NCBI GenBank assembly: GCA_016758965.1 | Contig: JAEPRB010000014.1 | Coordinates: 1 to 64,000 of the forward strand | Reading direction: 5' to 3' | Length of the DNA stretch: 64,000 bases | Source: Circinella minor | Lineage: Eukaryota > Mucoromycota > Mucoromycetes > Mucorales > Lichtheimiaceae | Part shown: positions 36,249-47,813 of the stretch, one piece after another | How the letters are laid out: the number at the start of each line of letters is the position of its first letter | Numbering within the stretch: the first letter of the stretch is position 1 | Position numbers and translations under genes: made by a program | Notes under the pieces: generated by a model | What the model was told of the DNA's origin: nothing | What the model saw: only the letters and a program-made list of their open reading frames with translations | Database searches by the model: none

Positions 36249-37488
36249 TAAAAACACATTATTCTCAAGCAAAGCGGTTTACAATTGAGGAAGGGGAAGT
36301 CAGTTGTTTATAACACATTTGAATCTTTTTTCTAGAAAGAAGCTGAGAGTTCAGTTATAGAATAATATATTCTTTTAACTTTTCTAATAGTGAAATCAGT
36401 AAAACCATTTTGTAAAGAGACACACTCATTATATGCTTTATACTATTCATCTTTGTTCGAATCAGAACAGAAAATATAAGTTCCAGGGGCAAGAGAAAAA
36501 GAGAATAGCTCATGCAGATCAACAACTTTTTGGCGTTTCACTATATTATTGGGCTCGTATATTTCCATCACTCTCCACATACATAGAAAAATTTACACCG
36601 TCATTCTGTATGTCTCAGAATTCATCTCGTCCACTCGGCAAAAATAAGAAAGTGTATTGTATTATAATATGCAAATATTGAGATCGATACAACTTTTCTT
36701 AACTACTTTTCGACTAGCATCGAAGACTTGTAAAATGAAATTAAAAAAAAAAAATGATATGAATTAGAGAAACAAAACAACCCAAAAAAGTTATTTCGGT
36801 TATATTTCGCTATAAATATTGAGTTAGTTTATAAGTCTCGCAATGAAAATATGTTTCTATGCCATCATCGCAGGATAATATCTGACTTCCTCGGTCGCAA
36901 GCCAAGACCGAAGCTCAATTTTTCAGCGAGACCCTGATTTTTGTAGTATTGATCAACAGACAACGATGAAAACAAAGAATTCGACAAATCGTGTACTTAC
37001 GAAATGAAAATAAAAGCGTTTTTACATCTATCATTAAATTTATCAAAAAATGGCTTTATTTTGTGTAATGCTACTGTTATCCAAATTCGTTATTATTACT
37101 CAAGCTACAAAATAAAAATAAAAAAGCAACGTCGTTGTAAACCTTGGCGTCAGAGGCCAAGAAATAAAAATAAAAAGTCATCATCAACTTACTCTTATTT
37201 ATTACAAAAGCTCATCACTTTAAAATACCACTGGTCAAACTTCTATTGCCTCGTTCATGGATAAAAATAATAAAAGAAAAAGCCGATATCACTTCATGCA
37301 GGAGAACAATGACCCCATATGAAAAACCAAGAACCAAATAAACAACCCAATAATATCTTTCATTTCGGTTTAATTTAGCGCCTTTTGGTATACAAATTTG
37401 GTTAAGCATAGATATCTTTACCCCTTTCTTTTTTTTTCGGCACCCCTCTCTTTTTCTTTCTTCCTTGTATAATACCATTCAAAATAAA
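36249..37488. other. Intergenic region, 1.2 kb
   Basis: No recognised gene. Two short hairpin-forming stretches occur near 36893-36915 (CGGTC...GACCG) and 37143-37161 (CTTGGC...GCCAAG). A similar phrase, AACAACCCAA followed by TTTCGGTT, occurs at about 36777 and 37340. These could be regulatory or chance; no RNA class is identified. Confidence 0.4.
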
Positions 37489-38698
37489 ATGGCTCATCAT
37501 CAACCGAGTCCTTTTGATGACCCAGCAAATCCTTTCCAGGATCCCACAATTACCTCGGCATTAAATTCGAACAACCAAGAATCCACATTCGCCCTTGAAC
37601 AAGATCCTTTACACAATGATCGCCATGACAACAACTTCAACGCCACTCATAATAATGAAAATGATAACTTTACTAGCTTTCGACAATATCCAGATAACAA
37701 TCAAGATCCTTTCTCGACGGTTCATAATCAAAAAGCACTTGTTGACAGTCAAGAGCCGGAGCAGATTAGCGGCACCAGTCATGGGGATGGATCGAGCAGT
37801 AATGATTTGAATGCCAGAGAGGAAGCACTTCGACAAAAAGAACGTGAATTAGCTGAACGGGAAGCACATCTTGAAGAACGTCGTCGTCCTCATGCAAACA
37901 ATTTCCCACCTTGTTTTCCAATAATGTACCTTGATATTACAACAGAAATTCCTTTGAATCATCAATCAACTGTCTGGTGGTTATATCGCGAATGGCTTTG
38001 GTTCGAATTGACCCTTGTCTGGAACTTTGTTGCCTGTTTGTGTTTATTATTCTCTCACCCTGAATCTGTAACCAGTGCCCCGACAGACTTGGGGATTGCA
38101 CTGACAGAAATGTTCACACATACCCTGGCCAGTTTTTTTCTTTGGTATCGGCCTGTATATAATGCATATATGAAAGAAGTATCGTTGTATTATAGTAAGT
38201 TCCGTTCCACTGGATAATGGAGTTACAAAAAAAAACATGCATTAATTAATGATACTAATGAAATTTATTAGCAATGTATTTTATCTTTAATGGGTTTCAT
38301 ATTCTTTATACAATTTACAAGGCTGTGGGTATTCCAAACACGTAAGTCAAAAAATGAATGAGTTGCTATAGATAGATTAAGTAGTTGCGGCGTATATTTA
38401 AAAATAGATAGTAACTATTCTTTTATTTTATTTTGATAGTGGTGGTTCAGGATTAATTCTTGTAATCGCACTCTTTACCGATGGTTATGTTGTCACAGGC
38501 GTCATTGCATTATTAGCAGCCATCTGCTGGATCGGTATGGGCTGTTTGGCAATCTATTTGTATAAAAAGACTTATGATCATTACAAAGCAGTTGGTCATA
38601 CCTTTAAGGAAGCAAAGGATGATGCATACGGAAGGATTGGAAGATCTAGTCAAGCGCGTAATGCAGCTTTCTCATTGGCTATGAATAATCGCCAGTGA
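37489..38698 (+). CDS. Secretory carrier-associated membrane protein (SCAMP)
   Basis: Three exons (37489-38194, 38272-38341, 38440-38698) give 344 residues. Family role: tetraspanning post-Golgi and endosomal recycling protein. Visible: N-terminal Asn/Gln-rich region with PFDDPANPFQDP (NPF endocytic motif, residues about 7-18), a charged coiled-coil (about 105-130, REEALRQKERELAEREAHLE), the amphipathic CFPIMYLDITTEIP segment, then four membrane segments including WLWFELTLVWNFVACLCLLF, LASFFLWYRPVYNAYM, MYFIFNGFHILYTIYKAVGI and GYVVTGVIALLAAICWIGMG. The tail YKAVGHTFKEAKDDAYGR is also SCAMP-typical. The start Met is the first in frame. Confidence 0.93.
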
Positions 38699-39092
38699 AC
38701 GGTCTTATTTTATGCAATATTTGCTTTTATATTGTTATAGACAGCTGATAAATCAAGTAAAAAGAATAAATAAAGAATGATCGACACCAACTTGAATGGT
38801 AGTACAAATAGGATTAATTGGTGGGGCTGACACAAATTTTGTCTATTTTAATTTTAGCTAAAGCAGGGTTCATATTAGAAAGATAAGAATCAAACATGTG
38901 ATCAACTCTCTCGCTTAGCATTTTTTTTTTTTTTTTACACAAAAATTGAGCTTTGGATATACACAGAAAACAAACAATTTTTATTAGATAAATTGGTGGC
39001 GTATTATTAATAATACTCTCTATTTTAATCCATTTTAAGGTAAATATTTACTGTCTAACTTATAATTTTTTACTATGCATTTTAGTGCCTGA
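38699..39092. terminator. 3' flanks of convergent SCAMP and HSP78 genes
   Basis: A 394-bp AT-rich spacer with AATAAA (about 38768) on the plus strand and poly-T tracts. The two genes end towards each other here, so both 3' ends must lie in this interval. The site assignments are inferred. Confidence 0.4.
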
Positions 39093-42000
39093 CTATTCTG
39101 TCTTTTTGTCGTCCTTTTCCTGTTGTTCATGATTGTGTTCATTACGAAGTACCTCTTCTTCATCTCCCACTGGTGCCATTTCTTCTTTATCATCATTGGA
39201 TGCTTCTCCAGGAGCATGATTACGTTGCACTTCCAAAGTAGTTTCACCAGAAGGCTGTTTTGATACTCTAATATTAGCATTCTCTCCGGTTCGTACACCT
39301 CCATCAATCAACAATCGTGCTAAAGGATTCAAAATTTGTTTCATAATCAAACGATTCAATGGACGTGCACCATAAGATGGATCATAACCATGTTCACCAA
39401 GCCAATCACGTGCTTCTAAATCAACGTCAATTGTGATACGACGGTCACTAACGCGTTCCTCCACTTCCTTCAAACGAACATCCACAATATCACGAAGAGC
39501 TTTACGTGACAACCGGTTAAAAACAACCTATATAAAGTAAATCAAATAGCGTATTAATATATGGAATAAGCAAAGATTAACTCATTACAATTAATCTTGG
39601 TTGTGGGTAGCAAGGAGAAGCGAAAACAAATATAAAACCAACCATTTCATCAACACGATTCAAGAATTCAGGTGCAAACGCATGGTGAAGAGCATCCATG
39701 ACGCTTTGTTTTGCACGTGGGCTGACACCACCATCATCACGGACATCAGCTACAAGGGCTTCTGCTCCAAGATTGGATGTCATGATAATGATTGTGTTCT
39801 TAAAATCAATCTTTCTTCCCTGACCTATATAAATTAATGGAAAAAAGTGTTTAATAAAAGAGGACGTGTCTCAACTTTTCTAAATAAAAAGCTATTAAAC
39901 TTACTGTCAGTCAGGATACCATCATCCAAAACTTGAAGAAGAAGATTCGAAACTAATATAAAACAAGGCATATGTTTATTTATTAGTTTTCATACTCTGA
40001 TACACTGAATACTTTATACTTACCGTCACGGTGGGCTTTTTCCATTTCATCAAGAAGAACAACGGCATATGGTTTTCGTCGAATGGCTTCCGTCAATTCA
40101 CCACCTTCTTCGTGACCAACGTAACCTGGTGGTGAACCGATCAGACGGCTTACAGAAAACTTTTCCCTGATTATCCAGTAAAAAATATTTAAGTTATTAT
40201 GCAATCAGCAAAAAAAAGAAAAGAAGAAAAGAATATATACGTACATGTATTCGGACATATCGACACGAACGATTGCATTCTCAGTATCAAAAAGAAATTG
40301 TGCAATTGTTTTGCAAAGCTCCGTCTTATGTATATAACGATTTAAAATAATGAGTTAAACACTTTGGTATAAAATCGAAATAAGTGTAAAATGGTCAAAG
40401 TTACCTTTCCTACACCTGTTGGACCTAGGAATAAAAACGAAGCGATAGGTCTTGAAGGGTTCTGTAAACCTGCACGGCTCAATCTAATAATATGTGTATT
40501 AGCGTTCACAATTTTATAATTATATGTTAAATAAATTATACCTGACAGCTTCTGATACGGCCTATAAAAATTTCAATACTCGTTAATAAATTTTCTCACC
40601 AAAAATAAGGCAAAGGACAAACTTACCGTAATAGCTTCATCCTGTCCAACAACTCGATTACGTAATACATCTTCCATATGAAGCAGTTTTTCTCGTTCGC
40701 CTCGCATTAAGTTCTATTAATATTGTTATTAATAAACACTATATTATCGTTAATAACAAAGATAAATTAATACTTACACGAACAGGAATACCAGTCATAC
40801 GAGAGACAACACGGGCAATATCATCGGAAGTAACACGTTCATGAATTAGTGAATCTGGATTTTCATCTTCTGTAGCATCCTTGGGAATTTTCTTTTCCAA
40901 ATTAGGAATGACACCATATTGCAACTCAGACGCCTTTTGAAAATTACCAGCTCTTTGAGCTATAGATTAAGTTTTTAGTAAATAGTTTCATGGATGGTTT
41001 TTTTTTTTTTTTGAAATAAATTATAGCACGAAATATTTACCTCCTTCCAAATCAACACGAGCTTGCTCTAATTCTTCTTTCGTTCTCTTGATTTCATCCA
41101 ACTTATGTCTAATATCAATCAACAAATTAGAAACAAAACAGATATACTTACTATTCGGTTTTCTTTTACTACAATTTATGATTTACCTTTCTTCATTCCA
41201 GACACCAGAAAGTCGATCACTTTCTTTCTTCTTTTCATCCAACTCAGACTGCAATTTATCGCGACGTTCAACAGACAGGGTGTCAGACTCTTTACGTAAA
41301 GACTCAAGCTCGATTTGCATGGTCATGATTTGACGGTCCAGTTTCTCCAGTGCTTCAGGCTTACTTTCTTGTTGAAGTCTAAGTTTTGAACATGCTTCAT
41401 CAACAAGATCAATTGCTTTATCGGGCAAGAATCTGAAAAAAAAAGAGCGTGAAGATAAATGTAAATATACAAGGTTCATTTTATATTATTGATGTCAGCA
41501 GTACTACCTGTCAGAAATGTATCTGTGTGCATGAATGGCAGCTGAAACAAGTGCAGAATCCTATATAAATGCCAGTCATCAGTACAACCAGCATAAAAAA
41601 AAATATTGGACTTTTTTAAATAATTTTTTATTTTCAATTCCTTACAGCAATTCGAACACCGTGGTGAACCTCATATCGTTCCCTTAAGCCGCGCTATTAT
41701 ATACTTTATTTAGTTACGACATATAATTATTATGCGAGAGAGAGAGAAAAAAAAAAGAAGAGTATAACTCTAGCTTACCAAAATTGAAATTGTATCTTGA
41801 ACCTTCAAATGAAATAGTAAATGAGTATATGCTACCTATAATAAAAATAAACCAAATCGACTTACCGAAGGTTCATCCACCTATCAAGAGAATAACAAAA
41901 AAAAAGTAATTAAGATACATTGTATTTTTTTTAAACACTACACGATAACTTACCATAACTGACTGGAAACGTCGGGCTAATGCCGGATCAGCCATTATAT

Positions 42001-43693
42001 ACTAAAGATCGATTTACAATAACGCATTAATTATCTATTATAATTATAATATCTTTATTCTTTTATACTATAACTTACCTTTCTATATTCATCAATTGTT
42101 GTCGCACCAACACATCGTAGTTGTCCTCGAGCAAGAGCAGGCTTATAATGCAAAAATAACCGGATGTTAATAAATAGTACCATGGTTACAATAAAAAGTA
42201 AGTGTACAAACCTTTAAAAGGTTACCAGCGTCCATCGCGCCTTCTGATTTTCCGAGTCCAAGCAGGTTATGAATTTCATCAATAAAAAGAATTATTTTTC
42301 CCTCGGCTTCGGTTACTTCTTTTAGAACCGCCTTAAGACGATCTTCAAACTCGCCACTTTTTGTTTTTGATTTTAATAATTATTCACTTATAATAAAAAG
42401 AAGCAAAAGTTATATAAACTTACCGGAATTTGGCACCTGCAATCAAACTCTATAAGAGTTATCATTATAAATAATAGTAGTTAAGCTTTGGACTATACAA
42501 ATGATTTATTTTAATATTATAGAAAAAGTTCTTACACCTAAATCTAAAGCAACAACTCGTCTTCCTTGAATTGACTCAGGTACTTCATTAGCAATGATGC
42601 GTTGTGCAAGACCCTGTGTTGAAATTGAAAAATTAGTTTTATAATATTTTTATTATTATTATTTTCAAGTATATAGATAAAATAACTCACTTCCGCAATG
42701 GCAGTTTTGCCGACACTACAAAGAGTTTATATTAGGTCAGTTTATAATTATTCAGTTCTTTAGAATAAATAATTTCTTCTTCTCTTACCCTGCCTCGCCA
42801 ATTAATACAGGATTATTTTTTGTTCGACGTGCCAACCTGAATTAAAAAAAAATGTAACGTTCATTTAGCCTATTGCACAATTTCATTCTTTAAAAATTGC
42901 TTCTTTAGTACTATATTCATACACTAAATAATAAGTTTACATAAAGATATGTTAGTTTTTATTGTTTCATGCCGAGTTACATTTTATTGTGAAAGTTTTA
43001 TATCATTTTTTACCTTCGATAGTTCGACGAATCTCTTCATCTCGGCCAATAACGGGATCTATATATGATTTTGATAGATGAATTACGTCAAAAGGAAGGT
43101 CCGACAGCAAAATCCATGCATTAAAGTAAAAAGAAAATTATTTCTTACCAAGCTTTCCTTTCTCTGCCATTTCTGTAAGGTCGATACCCTGTCAAAAAAA
43201 AATATAATCGTATTGAATTAATAAACAATTCTTTATATTACCCGAGAAATTACTAAAAAAGGAATCAAGCCATTCATACATATTGTTCCAATGCCTTTGC
43301 TTCTTCTTGTTGTTGGTTCGGATTTAAACGATATCCTCCGCCTGGTGGCATTCCACCACCACCACCTTGTAAATATAAATATCATCAGTTTTTCTATAAT
43401 ATAATATACAATTTCATCACCACTAAGAAAAAATGACAATGGAAGGTGGAAATATTACCATTATAAAAACGTTTCACTGTATATAAAGGAATGCCTTTCA
43501 ATGAAAGAAGAACCGCTGGTGGAAAAAAACGTTGAGTGACGGCAACACGTTTAGAACTAGTGGTGAACCGACTAGTAGTAGAGTAAGGTGTTACAGCACA
43601 GCTATTTCGGGAGATTGCTGCTGAAGTACTGTATCTTGAAATACCCTTTTGAATTGAAGCTTTTACTGAAGCATTATGTTGAAATCGCAACAT
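39093..43693 (-). CDS. HSP78: Mitochondrial Hsp78 (ClpB-type AAA+ disaggregase)
   Basis: More than 20 small exons on the minus strand. The N-terminus ([20 protein letters not shown]...) is rich in Arg, Ser and Thr with few acids, typical of a mitochondrial presequence. [19 protein letters not shown] linker leads directly into NBD1, so the ClpB N-domain is absent as in yeast Hsp78. NBD1 shows [20 protein letters not shown] (Walker A) and [13 protein letters not shown] (Walker B); the coiled-coil M domain is seen at 41183-41479 and 40739-40924; NBD2 shows [42 protein letters not shown] and [12 protein letters not shown]; the C-domain has [15 protein letters not shown]. The acidic tail after residue QRNHAPGE is variable. 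Role: refolding or disaggregation of matrix proteins with mtHsp70. Length was not summed exactly (about 800 residues). Confidence 0.93.
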
Positions 43694-43864
43694 TGTTTTG
43701 TTTTTTTACGAGCCAAAAAAAAAAAAAAAATGGGGATAGCAGTAATAGAAATAAAAAGAAGAGCTGACAATTAAAAAAATAAAGAAGTTTCCCGAATTTT
43801 GCATAAACCTGGAAAAAGAAACATCGCCGTCACACACGACCACCGTTCTTTCTAAACTTGTCCA
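43694..43864. promoter_or_regulatory. Bidirectional promoter between HSP78 and GUF1
   Basis: Only 171 bp separate the divergent start codons of two mitochondrial proteins, so both promoters must lie here or inside 5' ends. The spacer has a 17-A tract near the HSP78 side and GAAACATCG / ACGACCACCGTTCTTTC on the GUF1 side. An isolated GAA-TTT word (CCCGAATTTTGC) is a possible half heat-shock element, but no full nGAAnnTTCn array is visible. Confidence 0.5.
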
Positions 43865-46800
43865 ATGACTCGTTTGACGCACATTGGTAGAATAACGCGA
43901 TGTTGTCAGTCCTCATATCGCACTCAGCTATCTACAATTTCAGTAACACAACGTTGGTATTCGAAACGAACGACAACAGAGGTATACATTAATATTGCGA
44001 TCTTGTTTTTGAGGCTATAAACAATAATAATGACAAACTTTAAAAAAAAATTATTACTTCACAACAGAAACTTAAAGCAGCTGATCCTTCTAGGAATTTT
44101 GACTTGAAAGATTTTCCGGCAGAATATATCCGTAATTTCAGCATTATTGCACATATTGGTACGTGGCATTCTTTGAAACACATTCCAAAAAAAAAAAAAA
44201 GATAATTATAAAAGAAAAAACTATGGGTTTAAATAAATATAATATACTTGATGAGTATTTGGTAACACAAGAATGAAATATATAATATAGATCATGGCAA
44301 AAGCACGTTGGCTGATAGGTAAAATAGACAAATAACTCTTAAGCAGATGAATTAAATATATTTATAGAAATAATAAACTAAACTATGAAACTATATATTA
44401 GACTACTTGAACATACAAATACCATTTCATCCACTGGATCAAATAAACAAGTTCTTGATAAACTCAAAGTTGAACGTGAACGGGGTATCACTGTTAAAGC
44501 CCAGGTACATGACAAGAATAAAAAGAATAAAAATGAATTCAGTCCTTCAACTAACTGATTTATTTAGACTGTATCTATGTTCTACAAATATAAAGGAAAA
44601 GAATATTTATTGAATTTAATTGATACTCCAGTAAGTTTATAGTTTCTCAGTAAAAAAAAAAAGAATTGAAGAAATATTCACTGTATTGATTTATTTCTTT
44701 TTCAACACATTAAAGGGACATGTGGATTTTAGTTACGAGGTATCACGTTCATTAGCAGCATGTCAAGGTACTATTCTACTTGTTGATGCAGCCCAAGGTA
44801 TTCAAGCACAAACGGTGGCCAATTTTTATCTTGCGTTTGGTGAAGGACTTCAGATCATACCCGTATTGAATAAAGTAGATCTTCCCGGAGCTGATTGTGA
44901 AAGAACTGTGAAACAAATTCAAAGTGCTTTTGAATTGGACACATCATCTATATTAAAGGTAATTGTGTATGATTTTTGATATAATAGCTTGTAACAAAAT
45001 ATTACTGAAAACTTGAGAATACTTTCTGATTAGATATCTGCAAAAACTGGTGTTAATATTGATACTATTTTACCAAGCGTGATTGAAAATATTCCACCGT
45101 AAGTATATATTTTTTTATTGTTTATCTTAAATAAAGAGCCTTGACAAGAATTGTTTTGTTAGACCTACTGGAGTTATCGATCGTCCTTTCCGAGCTCTTT
45201 TGTTTGACTCCTGGTATGATCAATATGTAGGGGTCGTGTGCATGCTAGGTGTTGTCGATGGCAAAATTAAAAAAGGTATTTTTTATATAACAGCTAAAAA
45301 AAAAAAGGTTTTGTACTATGAGTTTATTACTAAAACCCCCTTTTATTTGTGATTTACAGGTGATAAAATTACATCCGCTCACTCAATAAACAAGTATGAG
45401 GTGACTGAGGTATAAACAAAATATTTCCTTTGAGTATATATATTTTTTCGACATAGGCATTGAAACTGGATATTAAACTATTTTGTTATAGGTGGGAATC
45501 ATGCATCCGGAGCAAGTCTCTACTGGTTATCTGTAAGTACATACATATTTTTGATTCTCTATTTTCCATAATCTGATAGTAGTAATTAAATTTTGTGATT
45601 ATTTTTAGACATGCTGGTCAAGTTGGATACGTAATATGTGGAATGAAAACTGCTTCAGAAGCACATGTTGGTGATACTTTTCATCATGTTGGACAAAAAA
45701 TTGAAGAACTTCCAGGTTTCCAACCTGCACAATCCATGGTTTTTGCTGGTATTTTTCCTGTGGACACCAATGATTTTCGAAGGTTGGATGAGTCTATCAC
45801 AAAACTAACGTTGAATGATGCAAGTGTTTCTGTCCACAAAGAAACAAGGTGATTAAAAAAAAATTGTTCATTATTCCTCGATTATTTTGTCATAGTGATG
45901 AATGTACTGCGCATGCGAAGAAGGAGAAAAAAAAATGTGATTGTTACTATGGTACTAATATAACATATAAAAAAAAAGTCATGCTTTAGGTCAAGGATGG
46001 CGTCTCGGGTTCTTGGGTACTTTACATATGGACGTCTTTCGTCAGAGATTGGAAAATGTATGTAGAAAATTATGTTTTAAGGAGAAAGCATTTTTTTGTC
46101 TTTTTACCTTATATATCTTTACTCATTATATTTTTCAATCAGGAATACGAAGCGAATATTATTGTAACGCAACCAACTGTACCTTACCGGGGTAAGTTAT
46201 AACATAATGTATTACTTAGTAAATATACTGAGTCATTTTCTATACTTTAGTGGTATTCAAAGATAAGACTACAAGAATTGTTCGTAATCCATCCGATTTT
46301 CCGGATTCTGAAGAACGTGCATTCAAAGTGGCCCGTTTAGAAGAACCGATGGTTTTAGCAACAATGATCTTTCCTGAAGTAAGTTACTACTTAATCTATT
46401 TACCTGTGTCGTAAGGTCTAGCTTGAACCGGATTGAAAAAATCTCACACTCAAGCATACACATATATTAATTTAGGAATATATGGGCAAAATGATTGAAT
46501 TATGTGGTGTAAGTTAATATGAAAATAGTATTAATATAAAGACAAGATTCATAGAGAATGTTTCTTTTTAACATTGAATTAAACTTTATAGAGCAGGCGA
46601 GGAGAACAACGTGATTATGTTTTTGTCGATGAAACAAGAGTTATGATGAAATATACCTTACCGCTAGCTGAAGTGGTGACTGACTTTTACGATGAACTTA
46701 AAAGTCGTTCATCTGGGTATGCATCATTTGATTATGAAGATGCTGGGTATGAAGAAAGTGACCTTGTAAAGGTATATTACATATCAATTTCTTGTTTTAT

Positions 46801-47464
46801 ATATCTCTGGATTTTGAAATAAGGGCATGTTAGAGGAGCCTATACTCATCTATTACTTTTATTTATAGATGACAGTGTTATTAAATCACAAGCCGGTAGA
46901 TGCTTTATCAATCATTCTTCATCGCTCGCAGGTTGACGTTGTGGGTCGTGATTGGGTGAAACGGTTAAAAAACGTCATCCAAAAACAATTATTCGAGATT
47001 GTCATTCAAACAGCACTTGGTGCGAAAATTGTTGCACGTGAAACGTAAGGATTTGATTCAAATAAATTTGATATTTATTTATATAAGCTAATAGATAATA
47101 CTCTCCTTTTTTTTCAACTATCCAGTATCCCAGCATTACGAAAAAATGTCACTGCAAAATGTGTAAGTATTTGAACGCTGAAATGGATGGATGAACGAAT
47201 GAGTAATTACTGAAAAAAATCACATTTTCTTGTATATATTATTTAGTATGGCGGTGATGTTTCACGTAAAATGAAATTATTGCAAAAACAGAAAGAAGGA
47301 AAGAAGAGGATGAAAACAATCGGTAAGCTCAGTTAACTCATAAAATTAGAACTATATGCCGAATGATTTTGTATTACTAAATTACATGTTTTTTTTTTCT
47401 ATCTCCAGGAAACGTGGAAATTCCACAAAAAGCATTTTATGACTTTTTAGACAAAAAGGCTTGA
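43865..47464 (+). CDS. GUF1: GUF1/LepA (EF4) mitochondrial translation GTPase
   Basis: About 18 short exons. The first (43865-43981) encodes a basic mitochondrial presequence [20 protein letters not shown]. Translation-factor GTPase motifs: G1 [16 protein letters not shown], split over three exons near 44150-44410; switch [11 protein letters not shown]3 [15 protein letters not shown]4 NKVD; G5-like ISAKTG. LepA-specific parts follow: [81 protein letters not shown], and the C-terminal [20 protein letters not shown] characteristic of EF4. Family role: binds mitochondrial ribosomes and promotes back-translocation or fidelity under stress. The last exons are near 47247-47321 and 47409-47464. Confidence 0.94.
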
Positions 47465-47813
47465 GTAATCCTGAAATAATAAAAAGACAATTAGACTTTA
47501 TGTAAATTATTCAAATGAAAAAGTAACATATAATAAAATACGCTACAGAAAAAGTTGTAATCAAAAATTAAGCAAAGTTCATGCAGCATAAATACGCATA
47601 TGGGAATTCAGTCATGCTGTAAAACATCCCCTTTCTTCAATGCCCTACAACTTGTACAGCATAAAATATTTACCCGTCCCCAATTTGCTAAAAATGATGT
47701 AATTACCAAAAAAGCACTTATCATATGTGTAATAAAGAAATTACGGAAAAAACTGTAAATTATATACAAAGAAAAACATATATACAAAGAAGAAAATGTA
47801 AATTATCTCTATT
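47465..47813. terminator. 3' flanks of convergent GUF1 and caleosin-like genes
   Basis: A 349-bp AT-rich spacer between convergent stops, with AATAAT and AATAAA-like words at 47478-47540. No gene is visible. Confidence 0.4.

Noticed and set aside
36860..37170. Possible small structured RNA (hairpins at 36893-36915 and 37143-37161)
   Set aside because: No C/D or H/ACA box arrangement, snRNA signature or polymerase III signals could be matched; stems are only 5-6 bp.
43694..43864. Heat-shock element in the HSP78 promoter
   Set aside because: Only an isolated GAA...TTT word is present; the required alternating nGAAn array was not seen.
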